NCBI GenBank assembly: GCA_000320605.2 | Contig: KB445791.1 | Coordinates: 1,887,854 to 1,951,853, forward strand | Length of the DNA stretch: 64,000 nucleotides | From: Gelatoporia subvermispora B | Taxonomy: Eukaryota; Basidiomycota; Agaricomycetes; Polyporales; Gelatoporiaceae | Direction of reading: 5' to 3' | Shown: in pieces, positions 11,164 through 29,342 of the stretch | How positions within the stretch are numbered: the stretch's first letter is position 1 | Layout: each line of letters begins with the position of its first letter | The notes under the pieces: generated by a model | The model's database searches: none | What the model saw: only the letters and a program-made list of their open reading frames with translations | Told to the model about the DNA's origin: nothing | Program-made: the position numbers and the translations under genes

Positions 11164-13321
11164 TGGCTGGCATCCGGCTCAACGCCAGACTGGTGAGTAG
11201 CGCAGACGAGGCTAGAGCTCGAAGGGCCAGATCGAGAATGCTCATGTGATTCTCGCGCAGGGATCTCACTTAGTCGCTCAGCGGACACCCGCAAGATTGT
11301 TCTCTGCCTCCGCGATCAGCATGGTGCGTTTCTGACAGCTCCTGGAAACGAGCAGTGTCTCTAATGCCGCACTACATCGCTGCAGACTGAGCAAAAACAC
11401 CGTATCGAGCGTGACACGTTCGGTGACCTCCAGGTCCCCGCTGACCGCTACTGGGGCGCGCAGACGCAGCGGTACGTCCCCATACTTATTTCTTCCATGC
11501 AATCCTAACTGACTCTGTTTCAACACAGTTCTCTACAAAACTTTGACATTGGTGGACCGACGGAGCGCCTGCCGCCTCCCCTCATCAAGGCGTTCGGTGT
11601 CCTCAAGAAGGCTGCTGCACGGGTCAACGTCGGCTACGGGCTGGACCCCAAGGTCGGCGATGCTATTCAGAAGGCGGCAGACGATGTGAGTATTGGCTAC
11701 TTACTGCTCCCAATAGAAAGCTGATGCCCATCTGTTGTACAGGTCATCTCCGGCAAGCTCATTGACCACTTCCCGCTGGTCGTTTTCCAGACCGGTTCCG
11801 GTACCCAGAGCAACATGAACGTGAATGAGGTACCTGGATCCGCTGATATTCGTCTAGGTTGGCCCTTACGAGTCTTGCCAGGTCATCTCTAACCGCGCCA
11901 TTGAGCTCCTTGGTGGCGAGCTCGGCTCCAAGAAGCCCGTTCATCCCAATGACCACGTCAACATGAGCCAGAGCAGCAACGACACGTAAGTTATAGGTCG
12001 GTGCGCTCATTTATGAAGTTAGTAACCACGTCTGGTAGCTTCCCCACGGCGATGCACGTTGCGGCCGTGACTGAGATCAACCACTCACTGATCCCGGCCT
12101 TGACTGAGCTGAGGGATGCGCTGGACGCCAAGGCGAAGGCGTTTGAAAACATCATCAAGATCGGTCGGACACACTTGCAGGTAAATTAACAACCCAACAG
12201 CCATTATATGCATGGTACTAACGGTTCCCGAACAGGATGCCACTCCCCTGACTCTTGGTCAGGAGTTCAGCGGATACGTTCAACAGGTTACCAACGGCAT
12301 TGCTCGCGTCAAGGACACACTTCCCCGCCTCAGCCTTCTTGCTCAGGGCGGCACGGCAGTTGGTACTGTAAGTTATCGTGTTGGCCATAGCTTAGTGCCC
12401 CTATGCTGATGAGCATCGTAGGGTCTCAACACGAAGAAGGGTTTCGACGTCAAGGTTGCGGCCGAGATCTCGAACATCACCGGTCTTGAGTTCAAGACGG
12501 CACCCAACAAGGTACGTGACGCCTGCACGTGGTTTGCATCGTATTCATTGGATGCAGTTCGAGGCGCTTGCTGCTCACGATGCTCTGGTTGAGGCGCACG
12601 GTGCGCTGAATGTTGTCGCGTGCTCGCTCATGAAGATCGCGAACGACATCCGGTACCTCGGCTCTGGCCCTCGCTGCGGTCTCGGCGAGCTTATGCTCCC
12701 GGAGAACGAGCCTGGTAGCTCGATCATGCCCGGAAAGGTGAACCCGACGCAGTGCGAGGCCCTGACTATGGTTGCGGCTCAGGTCATGGGCAACCAGACC
12801 ACGGTTAGCGTTGCGGGATCCTACGGTCAATTCGAGGTGAATTACAAAGATCGACCTACCAATGATTACATACATCTTAACGCCGTTTGCGCAGCTCAAC
12901 GTCTTCAAGCCGGTCATCATCAAGAACGTGCTCCAGAGCATTCGTCTCCTGGCTGACGGTGAGAATCTGACAGCTCTTCTTGCATAGTTTAATTAATTAT
13001 GCTTTACAGGCTCTCGCTCGTTTACGAAGAACTGCGTTGTCGGTATCCAGGCGAACGAGAAGCGTATTCACACGCTTCTGCACGAGTCTCTCATGCTTGC
13101 TACCATCCTGAACAGCCACCTGGGCTACGACAGTGCGTATACCGGTTTCCACGCGCAATTATTCGCTCATGTCTTGCGCAGATGTCGCCAAGTGCGCAAA
13201 GAAGGCACACAAGGAGGGCACGACGCTCAAGGAGGCGACCGTTGCGCTGGGCTTCCTCACGCCGGAGGAGTTTGACCAGAAGGTCCGCCCGGAGCTGATG
13301 CTGTACCCCGAGGAGGCGTAG
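11164..13321 (+). CDS. FUM1: Fumarate hydratase, class II (mitochondrial)
   Basis: Interconverts fumarate and malate in the TCA cycle. The first two exons give [20 protein letters not shown], then [11 protein letters not shown]: a good mitochondrial presequence (Arg-rich, no acids, RLFSAS-like processing site). The third exon begins [20 protein letters not shown]. Substrate-site blocks are [54 protein letters not shown] and the class II signature [15 protein letters not shown]. The C-terminus ([20 protein letters not shown] and [17 protein letters not shown]) completes the domain. About a dozen short introns; total near 500 residues, the usual size. A Met immediately before [10 protein letters not shown] is the last codon of exon 2 and could serve as an internal start for a cytosolic form (inference). 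Confidence 0.96.
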
Positions 13322-14035
13322 ATAGAATTACCTAAGTGATGACAAGTGTATAATGCATGATCTGGCACGGAAACAGGACGGCAGCGGCGAGAGCTGGTTG
13401 GGACAGCTTACAATGTGGGTGCTGGCTGTGCGCACGTCTTGGGCGTCTATGCGGAATTGACGCGTGGCGCTCCGAAACGAGCAATATTGGCTGACGAGCA
13501 GCGCATTCGTGCGATACGCGAAACACAAAATTCGGCAGCGATGGCACGTCTGTGATTTCGCAGCATCGGAAGGACTGGGGAATGGTGACTGTGTTTTTGT
13601 ACGAAGAGAGCAAAGGTCACGACGTGTGACGGAGGATGAGATGGAAGCCCGGACGAGTATCGTGATGGCCTAAAGAGGCAGTTGACATATTTGTAGCCAC
13701 ACCAAATCCAATGCGACCTGGCAAGACGGGGCAATTTATACGGCTCAGCCGTTCGTGTTCGACCCGGCGTCCCCATCAGCCTTGTCTCAGCTCCCTCCCT
13801 GCGTCCCTGGCACTTTGCCCCGCCTCGTCCCCTCCTCGTCGCCGTCCTTCCCATCCCACTCGACATCAGGTTCCGAATCCGCTTCTCTCCGTTCTTGGAA
13901 GAAAACATTCGCCCAGTGAGAACATATCGTGATCCCGCAAGCGCCATAGCCACGTCCCCTCATCTGACACAGCTTACGTCTCCTCCTCTCGTCCTGCTCG
14001 AACTTGCGCCCGACCGCAGCTGTCGGTAGCACACA
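13322..14035. other. Intergenic with pyrimidine-rich INO80 promoter
   Basis: About 710 bases between fumarase and INO80. A strongly pyrimidine-rich stretch at about 13755-13865 (repeated CTCCCT, CGTCC and TTCC) is typical of filamentous-fungal promoters and precedes the INO80 start by 170-280 bases. A minus-strand open frame of 168 codons here has no family resemblance and is probably chance. Confidence 0.5.
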
Positions 14036-19648
<5,613 letters not shown>

Positions 19649-20273
19649 TGTACCCAAACGTACAACGTCTGGTTCTCCGGTTCTTGTTGCTTTCGCGAGC
19701 AACGTTATTGTAGGAGTGTTCATAGATAACGTGGTGAGTGTACTACTTCGAGCGGAACTGTATCCTGTGGTTCATGCATATTTATGATACTGTCTTTTAT
19801 GTCTTGGTTGGAGGTTATTCGCATATGACCCATGTACTTTCATATACATTAGCCTTATACATCCTCTCTGAATGATTGATCCTGGAGGGACTTGGAGAGT
19901 CACCTCGCCAAAACCGGCGAGTTTCTGGTCGGGTAGATTAGATAAGCGCTTTGATATGTGCCGCGGGCGTCTCGATCTGCCGCGGCAGATATGTCGAAAT
20001 TGTTGGGTCCTCGCCGTTCGGGCAGTGAACGCGCTCGTCGGTACCCACTCATGTGCAGTGACTCGAACGCTCTGCAATTTATGCATCGCATGTACTGGAG
20101 CAGCAATTTACCACAACATCCGACACCTGACTGGCAGTAATTTCGCTCTGGCAGCATAAGCACACAGCGTTCACAAAAGTCGCAGTCCTCCACAACCCAC
20201 TTCAGCCACAAGCGCTAGAGTAGACTACATCCAAAGAGTTCCCCGACATCAGCACATCCTTGGTCCATCTGGC
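19649..20273. other. Intergenic between INO80 and the RNA helicase
   Basis: About 620 bases with no supported gene. A small inverted repeat CTCGCC...GGCGAG lies at about 19904-19921 and could form a weak hairpin in the INO80 3' region. Nothing else seen. Confidence 0.45.
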
Positions 20274-23200
20274 ATGGCCAAGAAGAAGAAGACCCAACTG
20301 AAGCCCGTAGCGCGGGGCTTCGCGACCACTTCGGTCCCGAAGAAGGTGGAGGAGCCCAAGGAGGCCGTGGTGGCAACAACACCTGAACCAGAGCCTGAGG
20401 CAGAACAAGCCGTACCCAATCTCGCGGACGCTCCTCTTGCTTCATCTCAAGGCGCTATTCTCAGCCCTCAGGAAAGCAGCTTGCAGGTTTGGGTAGACAA
20501 GTTTCAGGACAGGACTGAGAAGGAAGTGGCTAGGACTCTCAAGGTGAGGTGTAAATCCGCTTCAGTCTACCAATCGGGTGACCTCAACGACCGTTCGATT
20601 ATGCATACAGGCAATAGAACAAGACCGCCGTCATGCGGAATCCTTCCCACGTCTTGATCTTGACGGCACATACATCGACCGTATCTTAGCCTTGGCATTA
20701 GATACGGAGAACCAGGAAGGTACGCTCAATGTTATTCCTAGTAGTATGCAACTACAGTTTAGCACCGATTTGACACAGAAGCTCGAAACCTTGATATACC
20801 CGAGGACAAAGTTCTTCCGCGACTGGCCATCACTTACGGAGTGCTCCGTAGACTTGGTTTTCCAGCAGAGACAGTGGAGCAATGCCTCAAGTCTATCAAA
20901 GGGGTTGATCTTGATGAAGCTGTGGATTGGGTATGTCTGGGCTGTCTTCGGTGTATATGGCAACTCATGCACCCCCTAGTTGCACTTACATTGTGCCGAG
21001 GAAGAACTTCGTCTACTACAAGCAGGTGCATAAATTGACAATGAACTACAGTCGACCCGTCTGATGTTCTCCGTAGGCGATTCTCCGGAACCCACTACCC
21101 CGAGAACACCCGTGACGCCTCGAAATTCGCAACATGCATCCCTGCCCTTGATTCAGCCATCAGCCTCCGGCTTCTCCTCTGTCATCGGTAGATCTACCTC
21201 GATGAAGCGGTTGGATGTCAATGCACCTGCATTTGTCCCAGCAGCACTCGCCCGGCCAACCGTCAACGCGGAGCTGGATATACATGCAACATCTGATGAC
21301 CCTGAGCGCCTCCCAGTGTCTGGCTCTGAGGGTGGTCTTGCAGATTTTAGGCCCTCCACTTCAGGCTGGCAGTCTCCTTCAGATGACTTGATCTCGGAGT
21401 TTGTTCGCCTCAAAATGCAAATAACCGACCTCACTTCTCACAGGCGGAAGCCTGGTGAGAAGAGGGACGCCACGTTCCTCAAAGATCTTCAGACACGACT
21501 CGAAGAAGTCAAGTCGGACTATATGTTTGATGCAGACGAGGCTGAGGAACACTTCCGGATTGAGCGCGAGAAGGCTGACAGCGCAGCTTTACAAGCCAGG
21601 TTGCGCGGGAGCGGTCCCCCAAGTCCGCGATCTCCTCCTCAGCCGCGCTCCCGACAGCGTTCTCCTAACCCTGTGTCTCGTGAAACGATCAACTCTTCTG
21701 ACTTGTTCGAGGATGATACCGAAGAAACGCAAGCAGGTCTCTTTGGCATCTTAGAGGAGATGCCTACGGAGGAAATCAGCGAACAAGGCACCGTCATAGA
21801 GGTTCGGGACATGCCGTTCCCGAAGCACTGGTCTGGAAGGACGCCTAAGACCCTCCTGGATGAGACGATACACAAGGTTGATCGATATGCTGCTATAACA
21901 TACCGCTGCATTTCCGGCGCAAGTAGAGCGAAGAGAGCAGCCGTGCTGATCCGCTGGGAAGGCGGAAGGACGCGCGAGTGGACTATGGACGGTATTGCCT
22001 GCCACGACATGCTCCAGGCCGAGCATTATGTAGCGACTGTCGCTCTGCATTCGATCAGTTTCCCCACCCTAGACGGTTTCGCGCCAGGCGCGAATTCAGC
22101 TGCGGGCAGCCAAACATCATTCAGATTATTACCTCCTATATTCCGCGATCTTTGGGACGAGCTGGAGGCCAAACGGCGTGCCAATGATGACGCATTGAAC
22201 CGGAATATCTGGGGCAATCTCAGGACAATATTGGAGGGTAGATTGTCAGCTGCTCAAAGGGTGAGTTCTTGTCCCGAATTCATCGAACATGCTCATGACT
22301 TAGTACTCTAGATCCTTGACAAAAACATCAAGTCATCATCGACTGTAAAGAGTCAAGTCCCTTTCCGGCCCACCACAGTGGACACGGATGGCGGGTCGGA
22401 GAAGATTATTGCAGATTTTCAGGCCCGGCAGGCAAGTTTTGCGTATCAAGATATGCTGGTGATTAGCTCTGCTGTCTTCCGTTTGTCCCCTCTAGCTGAT
22501 ACCTCTTAAGCGTCAACGAGAACAGCTTCCTATCTCTCGGTATCGTCAAGAGATCACATCCATCTTGGAAACCTCGCAGATCCTTGTGTTAAGTGGAGAG
22601 ACTGGTTGGTGAGGTCAACAGCTGTTACCACTTGAAATGCGTCTTAACCCTCCTTTAGCGGCAAATCCACTCAAGTACCCTCGTTCATCTTGGAGGATCA
22701 ACTCTCGAAGGGACGAAATTGCCGGATCTATTGCACTGAACCGCGGCGGATATCAGCGATCTCCCTGGCACAACGTGTATCACGAGAACTGGGGGAACCT
22801 GCGGGAGTTGTTGGCACCAATAACTCTCTTGTTGGTTATTCAGTGCGGCTCGAGAGCAACATCACAAGTCGAACTCGCCTTGCATATGTTACAAACGGTA
22901 TTGCTTTGCGAATGTTAGAAGGCGGCACTGGCCCAGGTGGTCAGGGCACAGCTTTCGACGAGTTGACGGTGAGTGGAATTCATTGGTGACTTTTGGTGCA
23001 AGGTGTTCTCATATACACTAGCACGTAATCATTGACGAAGTAAGAATGCATAACGCGGCTCTATTGCCTTGGATCCTCACGGTGGCACATCTTAGGTCCA
23101 CGAACGCTCTATTGAGTCGGACTTCCTGCTCATTGTACTCAAATCTCTGTTGCAAGAAAGGCCGGACCTAAGGTTGACTCCTTTGCCCCTTATATCCCGT

Positions 23201-25788
23201 ACTCTCGCTTAATGGTTCCGCTGACTAGAGTTGTGCTGATGTCGGCCACTGTGGATGCTGAGAAGATCTCAAAATATTTCGGAGGTACTCCCGTGCTTCA
23301 CGTACCCGGTCGGACATTCCCAGTCGATGTCAGGTATCTCGAGGACGCGATTGAATTTACTGGATGGAAAGTTACGGAGAACTCTCCGTATGCCAGACGG
23401 GGTGGGTTTTGATCCACACTCAATGATGTGCTGCTCACCTTGATCTTAGGCTGGGATAAGTACAACCGTTCCAAACAGAAATTGGAATGGTCCGAAGACA
23501 CTGCGGCTGCAGATGATGACGATGACGAAACCACTGCTCAGGAGAACGTCAAACTGGAGAAGCGATACTCACCTGCAACCCTCACCTCAGTCAACTTACT
23601 CGATGAGCGCGCTATGCCATATGACTTGATCGTCCGCCTTCTTGAGCGCATCTGTCTCGAGGATCCCTCTTACATACCTTATTCATCCGCTATCTTGATC
23701 TTCATGCCTGGCATGGGTGAGATCCGCCGGCTCAACGACACGCTGACAGAGCACGCTACTTTCGGTGCCGAAGATAGGTTCAAGGTGTATCCGCTACATT
23801 CTACGATCTCAACGGAAGATCAGAGCGCGGTTTTCGATATTCCCCCGCCGGGTATCCGGAAGATTGTGATCGGTACGTCATGCTGTGCTTATATTTGCCC
23901 ATCGCTGACCTACGATGTGTAGCAACCAATATCGCTGAGACTGGTATCACAATTCCCGACATCACATGCGTCATAGATTCGGGAAAACATCGTGAAATGA
24001 GGTTAGTGTTTCTTTGACGCCCGACTCTCTGAAGGAGATATATATCGATATCGATCCTTTATAAGATTCGACGAGAAACGGCAAATCAGTCGACTAGTCG
24101 AGACGTACGTTGCGAAGAGCAACGCTGCACAAAGACGAGGGCGGGCTGGACGTGTTCAGTCTGGACTATGCTTCCACCTATTCACTAAAGTCCGTCATGA
24201 TACCAAGGTTAGTATCACATGTGGCCCACTCCTCGCACGTTCTTCGTAACTATCGTACTCATGGTGTTACCAGATGGCAGATCATCCCGATCCGGAGATG
24301 ATGCGTCTTAGTTTGAGCGACCTTGCACTGCGTATCAAGATTATGAAGATCAAACTGGGCTCATCAATAGAGGACGTTCTATCCCGTGCGCTCGATCCAC
24401 CATTATCGGTCAACATTCAACGTGCTGTCGCGGCCCTGGCCGAAGTTGGTGCCCTCACAACGTCCGAAGAGATCACGCCCATGGGCAGATTGTTAAGCAA
24501 ATTGCCCACCGATGTGCATCTGGGAAAATTCCTGTTAACCGCAACGTTGTTCCGCTGCCTGGATCCAGCCCTCACAATTGCCGCTACGCTCAATTCGAAG
24601 TCCCCCTTCCTGTCTCCCTTCGGCCTTGAACAGGAAGCGGACAGGGCGAAGGCATCGTTTCGTATCGGTATGGCCGATACCATTCTCTATCAATGCCTGT
24701 GATTCTGACATCGCTGAAGATAACTCTGACTTCTTGACCATCCACAATGCGTTCGCAAGCTGGCGGAGAGCTTGCTCCAACGGCGTTGCGCGAAAGTTTT
24801 GCAAGACTAGTTTCCTGAGTCATCAGGTAAGTAGTGCAGTCGCGGTCATAGCCCAGAAAGGATGCACTAATCCATCATTTGTACCAGAATTTGCAACAAA
24901 TTGAGGATCTCAGACAGCAGTTCCTCAGGTAAGAGCTTCTTGTCCGTCCATGACAAGATTTCCGATTTTCAATCACTCCAGCTATCTGGTCGACTCCTCA
25001 TTCATTCATGCGGATCATACGTTCGTGAGAGAACTCAATCGGTATGTTCATATTAGCCCGACTCTACGGACCTAATCTTGGCAATAGAGCACGGTATGCT
25101 AGAGGAAAGACTCGTTTCGTCTATGTTCCCGCCGACTTGGACGCCGGTTCTAGCAACGTCGCGATAATCAGTGCAGCCTTGTGCGCGGGGCTGTATCCCA
25201 AGATCCTAACAGTCAACCCATCCACGAGCGAGATGCGCACAATTACAAACAACCAAGTGGCATCGTTCCATCCATCTTCGGTAAATTTCGGTAGAAGAGC
25301 GAAAGACTTTGGAGTAAATTATCTATGCTACTTCACGTTGATGTGAGCACATTTTGCAGGCGAGGGAATTCCTAGTGATCTGACCCTTCCAACTAGGCAT
25401 TCAAAGAAGCTATATGCTTGGGAAACTGGTCCTATCGATGATGTGCCCTTGTTACTTTTGTGCGGGGAGCCAGAGTTCAAGGTATTCCTTCGATTTATGC
25501 TCTCATCCGCCAAATTCTGGGGAAAACTGATCATGCTTGTAGTTGTTGTCGGATTATATTTCGATTGATCGCAAGATCAGATTTAGGGTCATGCCTAAAG
25601 CTAGCATAGCACTCAAGCTGCTTCGTTCCAACATCGGATCTTTGCTCTCAACCCAGTTGCGTGGAAAGCCTCTAACAGAAACACAGCTGCTCTGGAACGA
25701 GCTCGCTATGATGGTCCTAGGCAAAGTGAAGATCCAGCAACCCGTAGAGCAGCAGGATAGCCTAACTCTTGTAATCAATCGAAGATAG
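20274..25788 (+). CDS. DEAH-box ATP-dependent RNA helicase, DHX29/DHX57 type
   Basis: A large cytosolic helicase of the DExH group linked to translation initiation and structured mRNA (DHX29/DHX57, yeast YLR419W relatives). The N-terminus [16 protein letters not shown] is basic. A UBA-like helical domain follows ([37 protein letters not shown]). After a Ser/Pro-rich linker comes the helicase core: [20 protein letters not shown] (motif I), [20 protein letters not shown] (Ia), [31 protein letters not shown] (motif II reads DEVH, as in DHX29), [18 protein letters not shown] (III), [20 protein letters not shown] (V), [18 protein letters not shown] (VI). The HA2 winged-helix part ([18 protein letters not shown]) and OB-fold C-terminus ([16 protein letters not shown]) complete it. 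About 15 or more short introns. The exact ortholog among DHX29/DHX57 is not certain. Confidence 0.92.
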
Positions 25789-26174
25789 AGATATAGAGGT
25801 ACAATATCTAGATAGAATAGCATTTGTAGTCTGAGTGGAACTCAGACTCATCTATGAGGATCGTGTGATCCGTCTCGGGAGCAGGGTGCGTGGGGTCATG
25901 TGAGCTCCCCTTCCGACGTAACGACAGGTACCAAGAACTTGATCTGGTACAAGCCTAGCGCGTCTCACCTCTGCAAACAAGCAGAAGTTGCAAGAATACA
26001 AGCCTAGCATTCAGTAGATTTGCCTGTGTGAGCAGACGGTCGTGCAGAAAGTTTATCCGCTTAAATCCGTTGGGTATATACCGACATGTAGATGGCGAGT
26101 CATAACATGTATTGCATAGCGTAGCGTGGTGACACAAAACATGTACGACAGGGGGAGCTGGGAAGAGGGAATAT
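25789..26174. other. Convergent 3' intergenic region, helicase and eL22
   Basis: About 390 bases between two stop codons on opposite strands. No gene supported; it should hold both 3' untranslated parts. Includes short repeats of ACTCAGACTCA type at about 25830-25850 without clear meaning. Confidence 0.45.
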
Positions 26175-26743
26175 TTAGTCCTCCTCTTCCTCCTCCTCAG
26201 CACCAGTCTGGATGTTGTAGAAGCGGAGCTGGTACGAGTCCTTCGACGCAGCAACAACGCTGGAAGAAGATTTCGTTAGAAATGACCTACTGCGAATTAT
26301 CGAAGCATCTCCACGCACCGAATCCAGTCACGGAGGGTGTTCTTCTTCAAGAACTTCTTCGTGAGGTACTTGAGGTACCGTTTTGAGAGGGGGATGTTGG
26401 AGGTCACGGTGATCTTGACATCGCCTACAGACAGCACAGGGTTAGGTCACCGAATGGTACAACTAGTCTGGGGAGACATACCATCCCGGTGGATCTTGAC
26501 GCTTTCACCCAGCTGGCCGGTCTTGCCATCGACCTTGATACGGTCGTGCAGGAACTTCTCGAAGGCCGCACCATCAAAGACACCGTCGCCCGCGGGGCGA
26601 GAGTAGTCAATGACGAACTTGTGCTTCGCAGCGGGGACTTTTCCAGAGGCGACCTTAGGCTAAAGCATCACAGAGAAAGAAGAGAAACCCAGTGTAAGCC
26701 TACTGAGAAGGGAACTCAGCAAAGCGATACTGGGACTGACCAT
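26175..26743 (-). CDS. RPL22: 60S ribosomal protein eL22
   Basis: A large-subunit protein. The ATG at 26741-26743 is by itself the first coding exon; an 81-base intron (GTCAGT...TTTAG) leads to [18 protein letters not shown]. It continues [60 protein letters not shown] blocks (here [20 protein letters not shown]), [27 protein letters not shown] and an acidic tail [11 protein letters not shown], the full eL22 pattern. Two more short introns interrupt it. It is divergent to CBF5, with 288 bases between the starts, and carries an upstream element shared with eS28. The identification is secure. Confidence 0.95.
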
Positions 26744-27031
26744 CTTGACAGGCGGCGGGGGCGGGGCGTCGGGCGGCGGGAGGTGTGGTGGGCGTTGCGG
26801 CAGGCGACGAGCTCGAGAAATGCTAAATTTTGTTGTGCTGTATAGTTTCTGCGGTGGTATCCCACGGATTCGGCAAACCCCGATAACCCGTATACATTTC
26901 TCACGGTGAATTTATAAGCGCGGAAATATTCCAAATTATTTGTGAGTGAGCGGGCCGGGAGAGAGCGCGAGCAACTGAAAACTTTGAAGCTAAAGTCGAC
27001 TACAGTCCGGGCTCGCGAGTCGACACCGTCC
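26744..27031. promoter_or_regulatory. Shared promoter of eL22 and CBF5
   Basis: 288 bases between divergent start codons of a ribosomal protein gene and the rRNA pseudouridine synthase gene; both products belong to ribosome production, so common control is plausible. The stretch contains the eL22 element at 26895-26909 and an AACCCCGATAACCCG run at 26876-26890. Confidence 0.55.
26895..26909 (-). promoter_or_regulatory. CATTTCTCACGGTGA element upstream of eL22
   Basis: Second copy of the element at 7160-7174 (one base different), 152-166 bases before the eL22 start and in the same orientation relative to the gene. Preceded by ATACATTTC in the larger context, as is the eS28 copy (ATACATTTCAG). 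A ribosomal-protein promoter element is the natural reading, but this is inferred from two cases. Confidence 0.45.
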
Positions 27032-28876
27032 ATGGCGCCGTCCAACACCCTCACCCGCGAGCAGGTCGCATCCGCGCAGCTCGAAGGCGACTTTTCTATC
27101 AAGTCCGAGAGCTCCCAGCCCAAGCTCGACACTTCGGAATGGCCCCTTCTCTTGAAGAACTATGACAAACTGCTCGTTCGCTCTGCGCACTTCACGCCCA
27201 TCCCCTCGGGTTGCAGCCCGCTGAAGCGCGACCTTGTCAGCTACGTGAAGTGCGCATTACTGTTCTCGTAGAGCATGTGCAACCGCTGACTGTCTGCTAA
27301 TAGGTCTGGTGTGATCAATCTGGACAAGCCTTCGAATCCTTCGTCTCACGAAGTTGTCGCGTGGTTGAGACGTATCCTGAGGGTGGAGAAAACCGGTCAC
27401 AGTGGTACACTTGACCCAAAAGTTACTGGCTGTTTGATAGTGTGCATTGACCGAGCGACCAGGCTGGTGAAGTCGCAACAAGGCGCAGGTGTGTCCGTTC
27501 CCCCCGAATCAAGAATCAAGGAGACTCAATTCTCATTCTCCGCAGGAAAGGAGTATGTTGCTGTTCTCCGTCTCCACTCTGGTCTTGAGAACCCTACCGA
27601 TCTTCCTCGTGCCATTCAAACTCTCACTGGTGCGCTCTTTCAACGCCCGCCTCTGATCTCTGCGGTGAAGCGTCAGCTCCGTATCCGTACGATCTACGAG
27701 TCGAAGCTTCTCGAGTTCGACGAGAAGCGCAATCTTTCCGTATTCTGGGTCTCTTGCGAAGCTGGCACGTACATCCGGACGCTTTGTGTTCACCTTGGTC
27801 TCTTGCTCGGCGTCGGCGGTCATATGCAAGAGCTGCGCAGAGTGCGGAGTGGTGCTTTGAGTGAGAATGATGACATGGTGACCATGCATGATGTGCTGGA
27901 CGCTCAGTGGCTGTACGACAACACTCGCGACGGTAAGCAACTTGAGGCTAGTCTCATTCGATAGCTCATAACTTGCCCATTACAGAGTCGTACCTCCGCC
28001 GTGCCATACGTCCCTTGGAGGCATTACTTGTGGGTTACAAGCGCATTGTCGTCAAGGACAGTGCCGTCAATGCGGTTTGCTATGGCGCCAAGCTCATGAT
28101 TCCTGGTCTCCTGCGTTATGAGGCTGACATCTCGGTCAACGAGGAGGTTGTTCTTATGACCACGAAGGGTATGTCGATTTGCCTTACAAAAGAGATTTAG
28201 CTCATTCTCCTCCAGGTGAGGCCATTGCACTGGCTATCGCCCAGATGTCTACCGTTGAGCTTGCTACCTGCGACCACGGTGTTGTCGCGAAGGTCAAGCG
28301 TTGCATCATGGAGCGTGACACCTACCCTCGTAGGTGGGGTCTTGGTCCGAAGGCGATGGAGAAGAAGAAGCTTGTCAAGGATGGCAAGCTTGGGAGGCAC
28401 GGAGAGAAGATCGATGGTGTTACCCCCGCCGAGTGGAGCCGGGACTACGTTGACTACAACCGCGACGTGAGCCTTGAGTCGAACTGGGGGAGTAATAGTA
28501 TGAAACTGACGAATTTCCTCAGCAGCCCGCTGCTGGTCCGTCAACAGCAGCACCTGAGACGCCCGCTCCCGCCGCGGCTGTCCCTGCAGAGGCGCCTTCC
28601 AGCCCGTCAAAGGAGGAGAAGAAGGACAAGGAGAAGAAGCGCAAGCGGAAGTCTGAGATTCCCGATGCCGATGGTGATGTATCAATGGCGCTCGACGCGA
28701 ACGGTGAGGAGGACGAGGCGGCCCGCGCAGAGCGCAAGCGCGCCAAGAAGGAGAAGAAGGCTGCGGAGAAAGCTGGCAAGGGCGAGGAGGCTGATGAAGA
28801 CGAGGAGGCACGGAGAGAACGCAAGCGGCTGAAGAAGGAGAAGAAGGCGCGGGAGTCAATGGCGGGCGAATCATGA
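27032..28876 (+). CDS. CBF5: H/ACA snoRNP pseudouridine synthase Cbf5 (dyskerin)
   Basis: The catalytic subunit of box H/ACA snoRNPs; converts uridines in rRNA and other RNAs to pseudouridine in the nucleolus. Order: dyskerin-like N-terminus ([40 protein letters not shown]), TruB catalytic part ([20 protein letters not shown], then [16 protein letters not shown] with the catalytic Asp in GTLDPK), [50 protein letters not shown], then the PUA domain ([40 protein letters not shown]). The tail has Lys/Glu-rich KKE repeats typical of nucleolar dyskerins (about 28600-28850). Five or so introns. The start at 27032 fits the family; an in-frame ATG at 26942 would add 30 residues and is less likely. 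Confidence 0.96.
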
Positions 28877-28946
28877 TATCTCTCCGGAGTCTAGTATTTG
28901 CTTTTTCTTGGCTTCGATATCCTGCTTTCATGCCCGGAAAATCTGA

Positions 28947-28970
28947 GAGAGCCTTTTTGAGACGGCTCTC
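28947..28970. repeat. Short inverted repeat in CBF5 3' region
   Basis: GAGAGCC (28947-28953) and GGCTCTC (28964-28970) are perfect reverse complements with a 10-base loop containing a T-run. It lies 70 bases after the CBF5 stop and could fold as a hairpin in the 3' untranslated part. No function shown. Confidence 0.5.
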
Positions 28971-29342
28971 GCTTGCTCTCCCGCCGGGAGATACTTGTAT
29001 CGGTTCGCTACGTACTTGCTTAGTTGTCTGTATATCATATCAAATCCCTATCACTACGCGTACGTCCGGTGTGCATTGTGCAATGGATAGGCACTGAGGG
29101 ACATTCTTGTGTTGAGCCCGAACATGCTCTGCCTAGCTATTGGTCATCGAATCCTTGATGGGTCATACGGCGCGGTACAAGAATTGCTTGTCAATGCATA
29201 CAGCCTCTCCATCAGCAAATCGGGAAGGAGTTTGGTTTAGCGCATCTAGTAGCTACATAGAATATTGGGAAACATGAACAAAACACGAGACACAGCATAA
29301 GTCGACCGTCCCGAGCGCAGCGTAATACAAGGAGACATTGAT

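Noticed and set aside
13447..13953. 168-codon minus-strand open frame before INO80
   Set aside because: It lies on the pyrimidine-rich promoter, shows no known motif, and its Arg/Ser richness is explained by base composition.
24030..24060. ATATATATCGATATCGAT string
   Set aside because: Lies in an intron of the helicase gene; a small palindromic AT-rich run without further support as a repeat or site.
28197..28931. 244-codon minus-strand open frame opposite the CBF5 tail
   Set aside because: Mirror of the Lys/Glu/Ala-rich KKE tail; no independent evidence.
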